Below, piece after piece: positions 53,002 through 64,000 of a stretch of DNA of 64,000 nt (the stretch's first letter is position 1; every line of letters begins with the position of its first letter). The stretch is from assembly GCA_963932465.1 (NCBI GenBank), contig OZ010793.1:260893696-260957695 (forward strand). The letters run 5' to 3'. The position numbers and the translations under genes are program-made. The stretch comes from Maratus speciosus. Taxonomy: Eukaryota > Arthropoda > Arachnida > Araneae > Salticidae. A model generated the notes under the pieces. That model was not told the DNA's origin. It ran no database searches and saw only the letters and a list, made by a program, of their open reading frames with translations.

Positions 53002-53384
53002 CAGTGGAACCCGGTTAAGACGCTCACGGTTAATACGCGATCCCGCTTAATAAGCGGATTTTTTCTGGTCCCTTGAATATCGCCCATAAGGCTAATGCAA
53101 AAATATCACGTTTAATACGCAAACGGTTAATACGCGATCCCGCTTAAAACGCGAGAGATTTTTGGTCATTTGAAGCAAAAAATCACGCTTAAGACGTGAA
53201 TTCGTTGATCAAGATGCGAATTCCTTGTCTTTTCTTCAGTGTTGCCAATTTACCAGATTTTTTTTTTATATTCAAATAAAAAACAGTGCTTACGAGTAGT
53301 AATATTTGCTTTATTTAATAACAGATTAATTAAGTCGAACATTACTAATCGAAAATAGTGACAGATATTTGAATTTAAAAAAAA

Positions 53385-53632
53385 ATCCCTGCCGGCCCGG
53401 CCTACAGGCAGAGGTAGATTTCGAAGTTAAGTATACTAATTTCACCAACAAAAACTAAATCATTATTAGATATAAATCCACTTTAACAGTTTTATCTGTC
53501 TGCTTTTGACGAGTTTTTATTTCCTTTTTATAAAATAGCTGGTTTTTTCAGAATCATGTTAAGGCGATATTAAAAAATATATTTTTCCATACTCAACAAC
53601 TCGAAATTTTCTGGCACATTTTCAGATTAATT

Positions 53633-53671
<39 letters not shown>

Positions 53672-55880
53672 CATGCTGACGTGATTTTTGAAAAGATTTA
53701 TAAGCGACCTGTGTTTTTATTTTTCTTTCAATTAATTAAAACTTGATTAATAAACAATTATTTTCTCAGGAGGGCAATATTTTTCGTTTCTAACACAATC
53801 GCTTCGGGAAATTCTGTTCAAAATGCCCACTTTGACATCATTTTTTGAAATATATTCTGCCTCTATCAAATAATCGATCATTACTGTACATTATATAGTT
53901 TCTGAATAAGAGAATGTAGCAATTGGATGCGTTTGAGAGCAAAAATGAATTTAAAAATGAGTAAGAAAATAGACAGTTTGGACTTGAATGCACCCTTAAT
54001 AAGATGATTTTTTTCTTCAACCGCTATGTATTTTTAATTTGTTTTTGCTGTAAGAATTGGCCCTATCAAAAACTTGTCTATATAAATGTTGAAGACAATA
54101 TTAAGAAGATATATGATAAATTCATGGAGATTTTATATCTTGTGAATTGACGGAGTTATGAAAATTTTTCTTCTTCAACCCCCCTTTTTTGTTTTCGTTT
54201 TTATTTTTTTTTTTTTTTGCGGTACGAATTGGTCCTATCAAAAATTTGTGAATATAAAAGTTGTAGATAATATTAAGGAGATGTATAATAAAATTATTGG
54301 ATTTGATATCTTGAGAATTGACGAATTAAGGATTTTTTTTCTCCAAAAAACCCTATTTTTTGCGCCCCTTGAGCCTATTTTAAATTTTATCAAAAATCTG
54401 TGATGCATGAATTTTTGGCGCTATTTTTAGAAGTAATAAAAACTTTAAACTGATTTGATATGTACAAAAATTAAGAAGTTATGGGGTTTTTTCGGTTTTC
54501 ACAAAACTCCTCCTATTTCCATCCCCTTTGTCCGCTTTTGCCCATTAACGAACTTGACCGAGATTTTATGTCCCTTGATTTTATGTATCAGTTTGGAAGA
54601 GATTTGTGCAGGATAGCGGAAGTTATCGTGTCCAGAAGAAAGCGATAACACAATTGCTTCGGGAAATTCCGTTCAAAATGCCCACTTTAACATCATTTTT
54701 TGAAATATATTCTGCCTCGATTAAAAAATCGATCATTGCGGTACATTATATAGTTTCTGAATAAGCGAATCTACCAATTAAATGCGTTTGAGAGCAAAAA
54801 TGAATTTAAAAATGAGTTATAAAATAAGCAGTTTGGATTTGAGTGCATCCTTGAAGCAATGATTTTTCCAATACAATCCGCTTTGGGAAATTCGGTTAAA
54901 AATGTCCACTTTAACAGCATTTTTTGAAATATATTATGCCTCTATCAAAAAATCGATCATTACTGTACATTATATAGTTTCTGAATAAGAGAATCTAGCA
55001 ATTGAAAGCGTTTGAGAGCAAAAATGAATTGTAGAATGAGTCAGAAAATACGCAGTTTGGATTTGAATACACACTTACTTAGATGATTTTTTCTTCAACC
55101 GCTATGTGTTTTTAATTTGTTTTTTCTGTAAGAATTGGTCCTATCCAAACCTTATCTATCTAGATGTTGTAGACAATGTTAAGAAGATATATGATAAATT
55201 CACGGGGATTTTATATCTTTTGAATTGATGGAGTTGTGGATTTTTTACTTCTTCAATCCCCCTTTTTGTTTTCGTTTTTAATTTTTTTTTCGGTACGAAT
55301 TAGTCCTATCAAAAACTTGTGAATATAAAAGTTGTAGATAATATTAAGGAGATTTATAATAAAATTAATTGAATTGATATCTTGAGAATTGACGAAGTTA
55401 CGAATTTTTTTCTCCCCAAAACCCTATTTTTGCGCCCCTTGAGCCCATTTTTAACTTTATCAAAAATATGTGATACATAAATTTTGGCCCTATTTTTAGA
55501 AGTAATAAAAACTTTAAGCTGATTTGATATGTACAAAAATTAAGAAGTTATGGGGGGTTTTCGGTTTTCACAAAACCCCTCCCTATTTCCATCCCCTTGG
55601 TCCGATTTTGCCCATTAACGAACTTGACCGATATTTTATGCCCTTTGATTTTATGTATCAGTTTGGAAGAGATTGGTGCAGAATTAGAAAAGTTATCGTG
55701 TCCAGAAGAAAGTGATATATATATATATATATATAAAGTTTTTTACTGAGGGTGGTTTTGGGTTCTAGGGGTCATGATCGGTATAGATCTGCAAAAAATT
55801 TTCAGAAATTCCAACATAGGAACGATCCCAATAGGTAGTATTTCATCCGAAATCTACCTAAAAACCGCTAAATTAGCATG
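53385..55880 (-). repeat. repeat family G, long copy
   Basis: Plus-strand left end CCCTGCCGGCCCGGCCTACAGG followed by AGGTAGATTTCGAAG; right end CCGAAATCTACCTAAAAAC. It is in opposite orientation to the copies at 24650 and 25641. (TA)n tracts lie at 53637-53667 and 55713-55733. It carries an additional internal array (53805-55720). Confidence 0.6.
53805..55720 (+). repeat. tandem array of a long composite unit
   Basis: GGGAAATTCNGTTNAAAATG with CATCATTTTTTGAAATATAT-type continuation occurs at about 53812, 54659 and 54887. Each is followed by TTATATAGTTTCTGAATAAG, and two of the three continue into a long shared tail (CTTCAACCGCTATGT, then CCCATTAACGAACTTGACCG). This gives units of about 0.85 and 1.05 kb plus a short middle one of 0.23 kb. 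It is non-coding; frames inside are AT-rich chance products. Confidence 0.65.
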
Positions 55881-56146
55881 ACTACAATTCTTGTTTGATC
55901 CCGCGTCCTAACATTCTGTTGTCTCTCGCTTCGTGTATGTTTTCACTGTAGTAGAGAGAGATAGACGAATTCAGGATACTCAGATATTTCAAGAAATTAT
56001 AATGATTAAAGATTAGTATACGTATTGTTTTTGAGGTTTTAAATGTACGACATATCCCTACTATGTTTCATAATACAAATTATAGACAAAAAATTAAACT
56101 CGTAAAGATTAAATAAATACGACTGCGGTTGTTTAATTGTTTTATG

Positions 56147-56177
<31 letters not shown>

Positions 56178-56700
56178 CCTTGCTATACTAACGATGTTTT
56201 TTACACAAATACCATAAACAAGTTTTTGTTATAATGAAAAGAAGGACAGATTATATTTGTACTCATTATCACAAGTACTAAATATGATTTTTAACAAGAG
56301 CCTCAAAGGTTTAGTATTTTTTTTAGCTTTGTTAAAAAAAAAAAAAAAAAAAAATTAATCTAACAGGAAATTATTTTATTTTTATTTTTGGTTGCAGCAT
56401 ATTAAGCCATAATAAAGTCGTTTGATTCGCTTTTTTATTTTCCGTTATTATTCCATTTGGTTCTATAAAAAGAAACAATGAGTTAAATTTGAATTCAATT
56501 AAATTTTAATCAAAATATACCTAAAAGATACAATTTTCGACCGTAAACATATAAATGAAAGTTCTAAAGTCCATTTAGGGTATTAAATGTTGTAAATAAG
56601 CACGGTTCCTGCAACATTATACAAATCACGTTTAATACGCAATCCCGCTTAATACGCGACTTTTGCACACTCCCTTGAAACTCGTCTTAACCGGGTTCGA

Positions 56701-56734
<34 letters not shown>

Positions 56735-56784
56735 GTGATTTAATAATTATTCGCAAAAAGTTTTATTATATATATATATATATG

Positions 56785-57025
56785 CACAGGTGCCAAGTTG
56801 CCAAGTTGCCACGAATCCTCCGTAATACATGAGTTAATTTAACCCTGGTTTAATACATTTCGCACCAGAATTTTTATTGAGAGATGAAATTAAATAAGTT
56901 CCACGTAGAAAACTGGAATTAAATAAATAAAGATTCATCAAATAATTTTTCTGGTTCGAAACGTTGTTAAACTGGGTTAAATTAATCCATGCATTACGGA
57001 AGATTAGTGCGAACTTGGCACCTCT
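56785..57025. mobile_element. palindromic MITE
   Basis: The left arm CACAGGTGCCAAGTTGCC and the complement of the right CAGAGGTGCCAAGTTCGC start near-identical arms that continue through TCCTCCGTAATACATGAGTT. An 8-bp internal repeat (CAAGTTGC) occurs in the left arm. Length is 241 bp; TA follows the right end. Confidence 0.75.
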
Positions 57026-57030
57026 GTATA

Positions 57031-57745
57031 TGTAACGAATCAGCCGCTACTCCCGTTATGGATCTTCTGTCGTGGCGTCGGTCAGTGCCCGACCGATGGG
57101 GGCAGGGGCGCGAACCGCGGACGCGTGCGTGCCGATTTCTGAGCGACTCCTCGGAACTTCTAACATCGTTAGGTAGTCGCAGGCCGTGAGTGATATCCGG
57201 GAAATCAAAGTCAGATTAAGATAGTAGTTGTTCCAATAAAGACACAGTTTTTCCGGGGACCTGATTTATTGTTCTTTGGTTACATCCTTTTGAGAAATCA
57301 GGCCCCTTTTGGCTTGAGAGCTGCTACTTTACTTTATGGACATCGGGCTTGGGAATTAGGTGTACCGCAACGCGATACTTAGAGAGCCGAGTCTCGTGGA
57401 GTTAGTGCATTCTTTTGATGGTAAAAAACTCTGTCCGGGGACCCGTGCATCGGTATAAATATGCTGTATTTCGCATTATTCCTGCTAGGGGCCAAAAGGA
57501 GGCGTCTTTAAACTATAATTCGTCGTTAGCTGAATGATTGACTGCCCGGGATAAAGGCTGTGGTTTGAGTTTGGCCGATAGAATGCAGCAAGACTTACAA
57601 ATTGCACTTATTCAGCAAAAGTATTCTTATGAGATGTGCCAAAACGATCTTTGAAAGTTATAAAATGCAATGCGGGAAAACTGACTTAACAGGGGCAACT
57701 TCATTCAATCAACTGAGACACAATTACAAAAGCATTTTAAAAGTT
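57031..57745 (+). mobile_element. 5' end of a second LTR retrotransposon
   Basis: A candidate LTR of 254 bp (57031-57284) starts TGTAACGAATC and ends TTGGTTACA, with the short inverted TGTAAC/GTTACA ends of LTRs and an AATAAA signal at 57237. It is GC-richer than its surroundings. About 300 bp downstream a Gag-like start (MQQDLQIALIQQKYSYEM) appears near 57583 and soon hits a stop. No 3' LTR was found, so the element is truncated at about 57745. Confidence 0.5.
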
Positions 57746-58294
57746 TTAATTTTAATTTCTAAATTTAAATTTTAAAAAGGGACAAAAAGGAGATTTTAAA
57801 AAGGGGCTTAGCTTTTATCGTTTCATATCCCCCCCACTAAAACAAGAGCCACAGGGCTCGCCTGCAAGACCTGTGGGTCTTATCTCGCAAATTTAACCCA
57901 GGGTGTTTTTTTTTTGTTTTTTTTTTTAATTATTGGTTTTAGATTCTGATTTTCTCCAGCTAGCTCAGAAGTCAATTGGACCTATTTTTACATTCATATA
58001 TGAAGTTTACATAAAAATATTGTTCACATAAAAATATTGGTTACACTAAAACATTGGAATTCTTTCAATGGTGCTGCAGCAAAATAATAAAAATATATAT
58101 CTCGAGACATATCTGGATTATAATTACATCAAACTTTTTCGAAACCAATTGTCTTTTGGATGTTTTCTTTTATAAAGTTTTTTTTTTAATGTTTCTGTGT
58201 AGTGTCCATTGGAAAACATCCTTTTTTGGTGTAAAATGGCAACATTAACATATATAGTATACTAAAATACTCAAAGATAAACATACTGCTAACT
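57746..58294. other. AT-rich DNA, nothing recognised
   Basis: Includes a C-run at 57829 and T-runs near 57906. No gene was supported. Confidence 0.5.
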
Positions 58295-58460
58295 GTACAA
58301 CATATTCAAATGCAAAAAATATTCACACATACAAAATATTCAAAAATATAGAATGTTCAATAATACACAATATTCAAAAATATAAAATATTCAATGCTAC
58401 AAAATGTTCAAAAATATAAAATATTCCATAATATAAAATGTTCAAAACTATAAAATATGT
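58295..58460. repeat. about 20-bp AT-rich minisatellite
   Basis: Eight to nine degenerate copies of a unit near CAAAATATTCAAAAATATA. Confidence 0.8.
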
Positions 58461-58751
58461 ACTAATACTATCAATACAAATATATGGCCTACCAAAATGC
58501 AATTTGGAAAGTTTGCATTTCGAAAAATACTGAATTACTGAATACTGAACTGTATCTAGTAGGCTATGGCCGTGCTTAGGATTGATCACGAATCAAACCT
58601 ACAAAATTGCGTTCTAACGACCTAAAATCTTGTGCTTAGGTAAAAAGTTAGGTAAGTTAGACCTTGGGTAGACCAGTGAAAACGCACCTTAACGCACAAT
58701 CGAATTGTGACGTCACTATTGCTATGTCGAGGAGTTTAGCCTCGTCGATTG

Positions 58752-59675
58752 TGGGCGCGTTCACGGACCGCACTCTGGGTTCCCCAGGTTTCCCCGTGGG
58801 GAACCCGAAGCGTTCAGAGCCGGCATCACGTGACTTTTTCCGTGTTTCCCGCAACGTTCAGAGCCGGAGATTACCCAGATTTCGGGGAACCCACATTACC
58901 TGAAAAATTTTGTTGGGTAAAGTGATCACGTGGTTGGGAAATCTGATTTGTTTATAATTTTATAGCTTAACTGTGACTGTTAATCGGAATCACTGCTTTG
59001 ATCAGTTTTATCGCACATTGTTTCTGCTTTTCTTATATTACAAAAATAATAATTTGACATACAATAATTTTAACACGTAATAATTTGAACGTACCATATT
59101 TTCCATCGAATGAATGAATCTCCGATTCAGCCTAAAATGGCTAGCAAAACCTGTGATACATATTTGTCGCGATAGTATTCCACATAAAAATTAACTTGCA
59201 CTGTTAAAAATATCGTGAAAAATTACCTCTGTTTTTAAAGACTCTCTATTTTCTGACCAATGAGAACGCGACATTAATACCTATGAAGCGTTCTCATTGG
59301 TCAAAAAATAGATAGCCTTTAAAAACAGAGGTAATTTTTCACGATATTTTTAACAGAACGCGACATTAATACCTATGAAGAGTTCTCATTGGTCAAAAAA
59401 TAGATAACCTTTAAAAACAGAGGTAATTTTTCACGATATTTTTAACAGTGTGGAACAGTTTCCCATCTAAAAAAAGTGATAATTGAATCTATTTGCACTG
59501 TCGAAAGTGCAGCTGCCGCCATGTTTGTAAATGTAAATAAAAAAATCCCGCAACTTTACCCAAAAGCGTTCAGAGCCGTTTTTACCCAACCTTACACCGA
59601 GAAACCAGTATGACGTCATTCCCCAATTTTCCTAGTTACCCGTGTTTCGGTCTCTGAACGCGCTCTGTGTGTAGT
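58752..59675. mobile_element. GC-rich-ended MITE (GCGCGTTCA family) with nested MITE
   Basis: The left end GGCGCGTTCACGGACCGC and the complementary right GAGCGCGTTCAGAGACCG are inverted. The subterminal motifs GCGTTCAGAGCCG and GGGTAAAGT are repeated in both halves. The TSD was not resolved. The MITE at 59199-59450 is inserted in its centre. Its CpG content could be mistaken for a promoter island. The 79- and 65-codon frames over the left end are chance. Confidence 0.6.
59199..59450. mobile_element. palindromic MITE (CACTGTTAAAAATATCG family) with duplicated arm
   Basis: A complete unit at 59199-59356 matches 40414-40573. It is followed directly by a second copy of its right half (59357-59450), starting AACGCGACATTAATACC. 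The two right halves differ at only a few bases. Confidence 0.85.
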
Positions 59676-62072
59676 TTCTGCTTTCCATTTCATCATTGGC
59701 TGAAAAGTAGCAGCTGGAAATAGTCACATGATCTATTTGAACCATTAACAAAATAGCTTCATGTCATATTGTCGGCGTGATAGGCACAAATGTAAAACGC
59801 GGGAGCGCCAAAAATCATAGAAGTTGTTTGTTTTTGTTCTTGTTTATTGTATAGCAAGAAGGAACTTTAATAAAGGCTGCATTCCCAACTATTCAACACC
59901 AAATGGAATATTTCCATTTAGTGTAAAACTTCTAAAATTATGTTTCGTAGAGGAACACGAAAGAAATCCAAATCCAGGTTCGTAAAGCAGTATATAATAT
60001 TTCAGCTGTCATTTGAGTGTGGTCATCAGCTGTTAATAAAATATTTCAGAAATATGCTGTAGATTTTTTTTTCTAAAATCACATTTGAACTGTTTTATTC
60101 TAATAGTTTTAAGGCTAATTCATATTTAAGACGTCAATATTTTCCACGTTTGCTGATAAAATTTATTGTATTTTGCAATTATTTATCTGCTTTTCAATTT
60201 GAAGGTCACTGATGCTAGTTCGAATTGTTTCAATTTTGAAAAAAGAATTGGAACTATTGTGCGATAGTTATTTGCACCATTTTATGAAAACTATGTTTCG
60301 TATAAGTAATAATTACTTTATAGGAATAATATGTTAATCCCAATTTATCTTTTTTTTCTCTTTGTTGTTGTAGTTTCTGTAAGTTAATATGAGGAAGACT
60401 AAAAATAACACAGTTTTAGAGTTTGTGTTCTTAATGTATGACGTTAAGAAATTATTTCATTTTTAATATTTGTTTGTTTAAAAAAGATACAGGGACTTAA
60501 AGTTGACTTCTTTATAAAGAAACTATAGGTACATCTGCTCAAATAATACAGAACCCAACTATCCCATTGTGTCTCAGAGTCGAATATAGTGCAGCAAACT
60601 TTTGTACTTTGGTATTATATACATAGTAATTAAAGTGGTGACTTGGGATTTTTATGGACAAAAAATTATAGATTATAAAGGAGAAACATGACAGAAGTTT
60701 TAGAAAAGGAAGTGAATTTTTTTAATGATATAATACTTACTAAAATGAATTAAACGCAACCATATTCAATACTTCAATAGCCTCTATTACACATTCTGTC
60801 TATTTGGGTATTAGTTTTATTAAAATAAAAATGACTTGTTTCATGTGCTGATTTCCTTTTTGATATTATGTTGTACAATGACATTCATCTGGTTTATAGC
60901 ATATGTCCTCTGCCTATAGCATATACCAGGGTTGGCGAACCTTTTTATAGTCGCGTGCCAATTTTTTTCAAAAAATATTTTACATGACCTTGACGTGCCA
61001 ACTACAAAACAAATTTAGTGGAATGAAAAATAATGAATCAAAACTACTTGAAAATTACTTATTAAGCTTTTTTCTAATATGGGTAACATACATGTAAATA
61101 TTGCACTGAAATAATTTAGAAACACTTATATTTTACAATAACATTTTTAAATTCCTTATTTGCTGGAACAGAATCAGTAATTATCAGCGGTTTAGATAAA
61201 ATACGGTTAATGATATTCAAACTAAATCCACGATCGATGGCAACTGCTTTTATATAGTTATAACTCGGAATTTGAAAAAATTTTATGTGGCATGGAAAAT
61301 AAGAGTATTGAAAGCTGCAAGTTTTTGATGTGGGGGATGACTGGACTTATAATTATAAAGAGGGGCTAAACCCCCCTCTTATAATGATAATGGTACGTAT
61401 ATATGGCAGGGTTGCCGGCTTTTAGCCAGGCCAAAAAAGCCGGCCGGCTTTTTTGGTTTTAACCACTTAAAAAAAGCCAACTTTTATTTTTCCAAAATGT
61501 AATTTATAGATAATTCATATAAAATTTGGATTAATTTCTTTTTAATATACACTTATAAATATTTTCTACTAAAAAAATATAAACTTCTATTAAATTTTGT
61601 CAAATAAATAAGTCCTTATAATTGCTAGAATGCAACTGTAAAGGTGTTACGTCAGGAAAATAAAATAAAAAAAAAATAAATATTCAGAAGAATACATTAA
61701 AATAGACTCTAAAGTATTGGTTTGGAATTCTTTATTATAGCAGCTCTACACATACCACACATTTTAAAGATTTATATGAAAGAATAAGAAAATGGCACGC
61801 ATCAATCAAAATAGAAAGTTCTTACATATTGATATTTACATTTAAAATTGATTAAAACTAAATAGAATATGTATTTAACTCAGTAGCAGAAAATTCTTCA
61901 AGTGTCTGTGACAGATACTTCAGGGACAAAAAATAATCTGCAGGTAAAATATTTTTACAATTGAAGCGTTAATTTCAAACAATCACTTACCTGTAGCGTT
62001 TTTAGGCATTTTATAAATTTTTATTAATAATAGTAACTTTTTGTATTAAGTAATAAAGAGCTAAACATAATA
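59676..62072. other. AT-rich DNA, mostly unassigned, possible host intergenic or intronic sequence
   Basis: The longest stretch without an assigned element. hAT-like starts CAGGGTTGGCGAACC at 60927 and CAGGGTTGCCGGC at 61407 (the latter with an internal GCCGGCCGGC palindrome) suggest two elements with no matching right ends in view. A speculative coding exon at 59940-59977 is listed separately. Confidence 0.45.
59940..59977 (+). CDS. speculative first coding exon of an unknown host gene
   Basis: An ATG with an in-frame stop 18 bases upstream is followed by 12 codons rich in basic residues (MFRRGTRKKSKS) and then CAG|GTTCGT, an acceptable but weak splice donor. The upstream 100 bp are less repetitive than most of the window. 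There is no protein match that I can name, no second exon in view and no promoter motif. It may equally be chance. Confidence 0.2.
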
Positions 62073-62623
62073 CAGTAGACTACCTCAAATCCGCACAGCT
62101 TGGGACCAGAGGTTGTGCGGATTTCTGGTCATTGATTTGTTTACATTTTTGAAACATTAATTTGATTGGTAGTTAAGCAAGGGAAATTATATTGAATGCT
62201 TACAATAAAGTGAAACATTAAAATAAGTAAAATATTAAAATAATTTATTAGTTTAAACGTAAGTAATTATTAAAATAATTATGTAAAATAAAAAATTAGA
62301 AAAATATTAAATTATTACTGATGAAATCGATTCAATTCGATTCCAAAAATCCTATGCTGCCATCTAGGGGTAAAGCGATCGTAAGCGCGATACGTCATCA
62401 TATAGATATGCTAATTTATATCAAAATCAAAAGTAATGTAAATTTATTTAGTAATAAATCAGCTGTAATAACCAAAAGAGAATGATTAACAAAAATTTAG
62501 TAAAAAAAACATTGCGGTAGCCTCTGATTTCGGTGTCATCTTGAATTTTGTTCCTGCAACTTAACTGTAAATTTCATTGTTTACATCTGAAAAAATATGC
62601 AGATTTTAGGGAGTCTAGTATTG
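62073..62623. mobile_element. pogo/Tigger-like MITE
   Basis: The left end CAGTAGACTACCTCAAATCC and the complementary right CAATACTAGACTCCCTAAAA are imperfect inverted repeats continuing into ATCYGCA. TA flanks both sides. The subterminal GTTGTGCGGATTTCTGG is the usual second motif of pogo ends. No transposase is present. Confidence 0.7.
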
Positions 62624-62814
62624 TATAAAGCAAAATAAAGATTCGATGAAAAAGAATTTGCAAAAGAGAAAAGAAAATTTGCGATGCCCGTCTCCCGTCT
62701 CGAACTTTCTGCTACCGGGGTATTTAATAACTGAAATTATCTTATATAATGTACTTGAGAACACCCAATAATAAGCAATGGTACTTTTCGGTTAGCTAGG
62801 CGCCAGTGTTATAA

Positions 62815-62910
62815 ATACATAGATATACATACATATATATACATATATTGTATATATACACATATATGCATGTGTATGCACATATTTGTATAATGTATAT
62901 AGATATATAA
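62815..62910. repeat. (TATACA)n-type microsatellite
   Basis: Alternating ATACATATATATAC runs with low purity. Confidence 0.85.
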
Positions 62911-62935
62911 AAAAATAAAATCAAAGCAAAATAGT

Positions 62936-63921
62936 GTGGAATTTCTTTATCTTGTAATGATTCCAAAATTCCATAAAAACCCAATTACTTTTAGAACTGT
63001 AACTTGTGGGTTTGGTTCTTACCTGGAATGTGTAAATAAAAAATTTTTGAATATATTACAAAAGATTTTCGATCAGGTTATAAATGAATATTCTTCGATA
63101 GTAATAAAAAATAGCTATGAACTTATAAAAAGTTTAAAAAAGCTGAAAAACATTACAGGATTGTATACATATGATTTCGAGGATTTGTATAATAGCATAA
63201 ATTTAGATGATTTGAAGTACAGAGTTATGGATTTTTTCAAGAAATCTAAAGAGAAGGATATCAGTATTGAAATATTCACTGATTTATTTCATTTTATTGT
63301 TTACGAAAATTAACCTGTTTGAAGGGAAACAAATATATAAACAAGTAAGAGGTATTCCAATGGGGGCAGTTGTAGCTCCATCCTTGCAGATATTTATCTG
63401 TTTACATATGAAGCCGGTTTATTGTTGGAAAAAGACTTAAAGATATACAGATATATAGATGATGATTTGGTGGTTGAGCTGAATAATAATAAAGAAATTC
63501 ATCAATTTAAATGTTATCCAGACACTTTGAATTTAAAGAGTGCTTCGGATGATCGGGGCAGTGTCAACTACTTGGATGTTAATTTGGAGATTATAAACGG
63601 AATTTTAGTATATAGTATTTATGATAAAAGAAATTATTTTGATTTTGATACAATAAAAATATTAAACTTTAATAGCATGTTTCAATTTTTAGAAATATAT
63701 ATTTAAATGGTTTAAATCGTATTGCAAATTTGTGCTCAAATGTTGATAAATTGGTTGGTGAAATTTTTAACCTTTACATAAACGCCAGTAAACAAAATTA
63801 CCCAATACATTTTCTGAATGATTTAACTTTCAATTTTATCAGGAAAAAAAGCTATCAAAATAAAACATTGGAATTGTTCGATGATTGTGATTTATCGATA
63901 CGTGATTCCTATCGAAAATAG
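62936..63921 (+). pseudogene. Penelope-like reverse transcriptase, frameshifted and cut by the window edge
   Basis: The frames 62936-63313, 63422-63706 and 63730-63921, plus a short piece at 63312-63395 in a third frame, give the Penelope-type motif order: IPKFHKNPITFR, TYDFEDLYNSINL, RGIPMGAVVAPS, IYRYIDDDLVVE (catalytic Asp pair) and SVNYLDVNLEI, then a thumb-like region with PIHFLNDLTFNFIRKK. At least two frameshifts separate them, so no full protein is made. The upstream sequence has no N-terminal domain. A GIY-YIG endonuclease, if any, would lie beyond 64000. Which Penelope clade it belongs to cannot be told here. Confidence 0.75.
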
Positions 63922-64000
63922 CTTAGCGGTGAGGATAATCACGGACTTCATTTGACGGCTTTTGAATTAGTTTGTGGTTTTCATTTTTTCCAATCTCTAT

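Larger units (their letters stand above)
53002..56703. mobile_element. pogo/Tigger-like element with nested repeats
   Basis: The left end CAGTGGAACCCGGTTAAGAC and the complementary right CAGTCGAACCCGGTTAAGAC are flanked by TA on both sides. Subterminal GTTAATACGCGATCCCGCTT motifs are repeated in both ends. A transposase frame is not present. About 2.5 kb of the interior is a copy of repeat family G; T-runs and A-runs lie near 56151 and 56334. Confidence 0.85.

Noticed and set aside
58657..58903. promoter CpG island with small frames
   Set aside because: The GC-rich sequence is the end of a MITE whose complement lies at about 59550-59675.
60927..61420. complete hAT element between the CAGGGTTGG and CAGGGTTGCC motifs
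   Set aside because: Both motifs point in the same direction, so they are left ends of two elements and not a terminal inverted-repeat pair.

Overview
The window is eukaryotic, AT-rich and almost entirely transposable-element (TE) derived. No complete host gene is visible. BEL/Pao, Ty3/Gypsy, Jockey-type LINE and Penelope-like elements occur with several hAT-like, pogo/Tigger-like, TA-target and Mutator-like non-autonomous DNA elements, tRNA-derived SINEs, and tandem-repeat elements with (GACR)n tails like DINE-1/Helentron elements. This mix and the protein sequences fit an arthropod, perhaps an arachnid (an impression only). All boundaries and target-site duplications (TSDs) were read by eye.

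Layout. 1-3.8 kb: AT-rich DNA with a 0.6 kb hairpin. 3.8-9.9 kb: a foldback element split by a 5.8 kb hAT-like element (TSD GTTGTACG) that holds two tandem-repeat elements and a SINE. 11.6-12.6 kb: another tandem-repeat element carrying a SINE, followed by a fragment of a repetitive protein family. 13.2-16.5 kb: a TA-target MITE split by a hAT-like element (TSD TTTGCAAG) that carries a 147-bp tandem array. 17.7-35.4 kb: a foldback repeat holding a 10.6 kb hAT-like interval (TSD CTAACAGC), with a 6.6 kb BEL element (TSD AGCAT) inserted just beside it. The BEL is itself hit by a foldback element in pol and a SINE in one LTR. 35.6-40.35 kb: a Gypsy element (about 180-bp LTRs) inside a MITE, with a Mutator-like MITE in its RNase H region. 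40.4-47 kb: palindromic MITEs, a 1.14 kb near-perfect hairpin, a small hAT MITE and a Tigger-like MITE. 47.3-52.1 kb: a Jockey-type LINE on the minus strand with both ORFs open. 53.0-56.7 kb: a Tigger-like element with nested repeats. 56.8-59.7 kb: MITEs and the 5' end of a second LTR element. 59.7-62 kb: AT-rich DNA, mostly not recognised, with one speculative coding exon. 62.9-64.0 kb: a broken Penelope-like reverse transcriptase cut by the window edge.

The LINE is the only element here with intact coding capacity. In the BEL and Gypsy elements the two LTRs differ by about 3%, and their genes are frameshifted and interrupted. The most unusual pattern is a set of unrelated tandem blocks (monomers of about 100-175 bp) that share one architecture, three of them with a GACA-type tail. 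The many insertions with intact TSDs let the order of events be read from the sequence.
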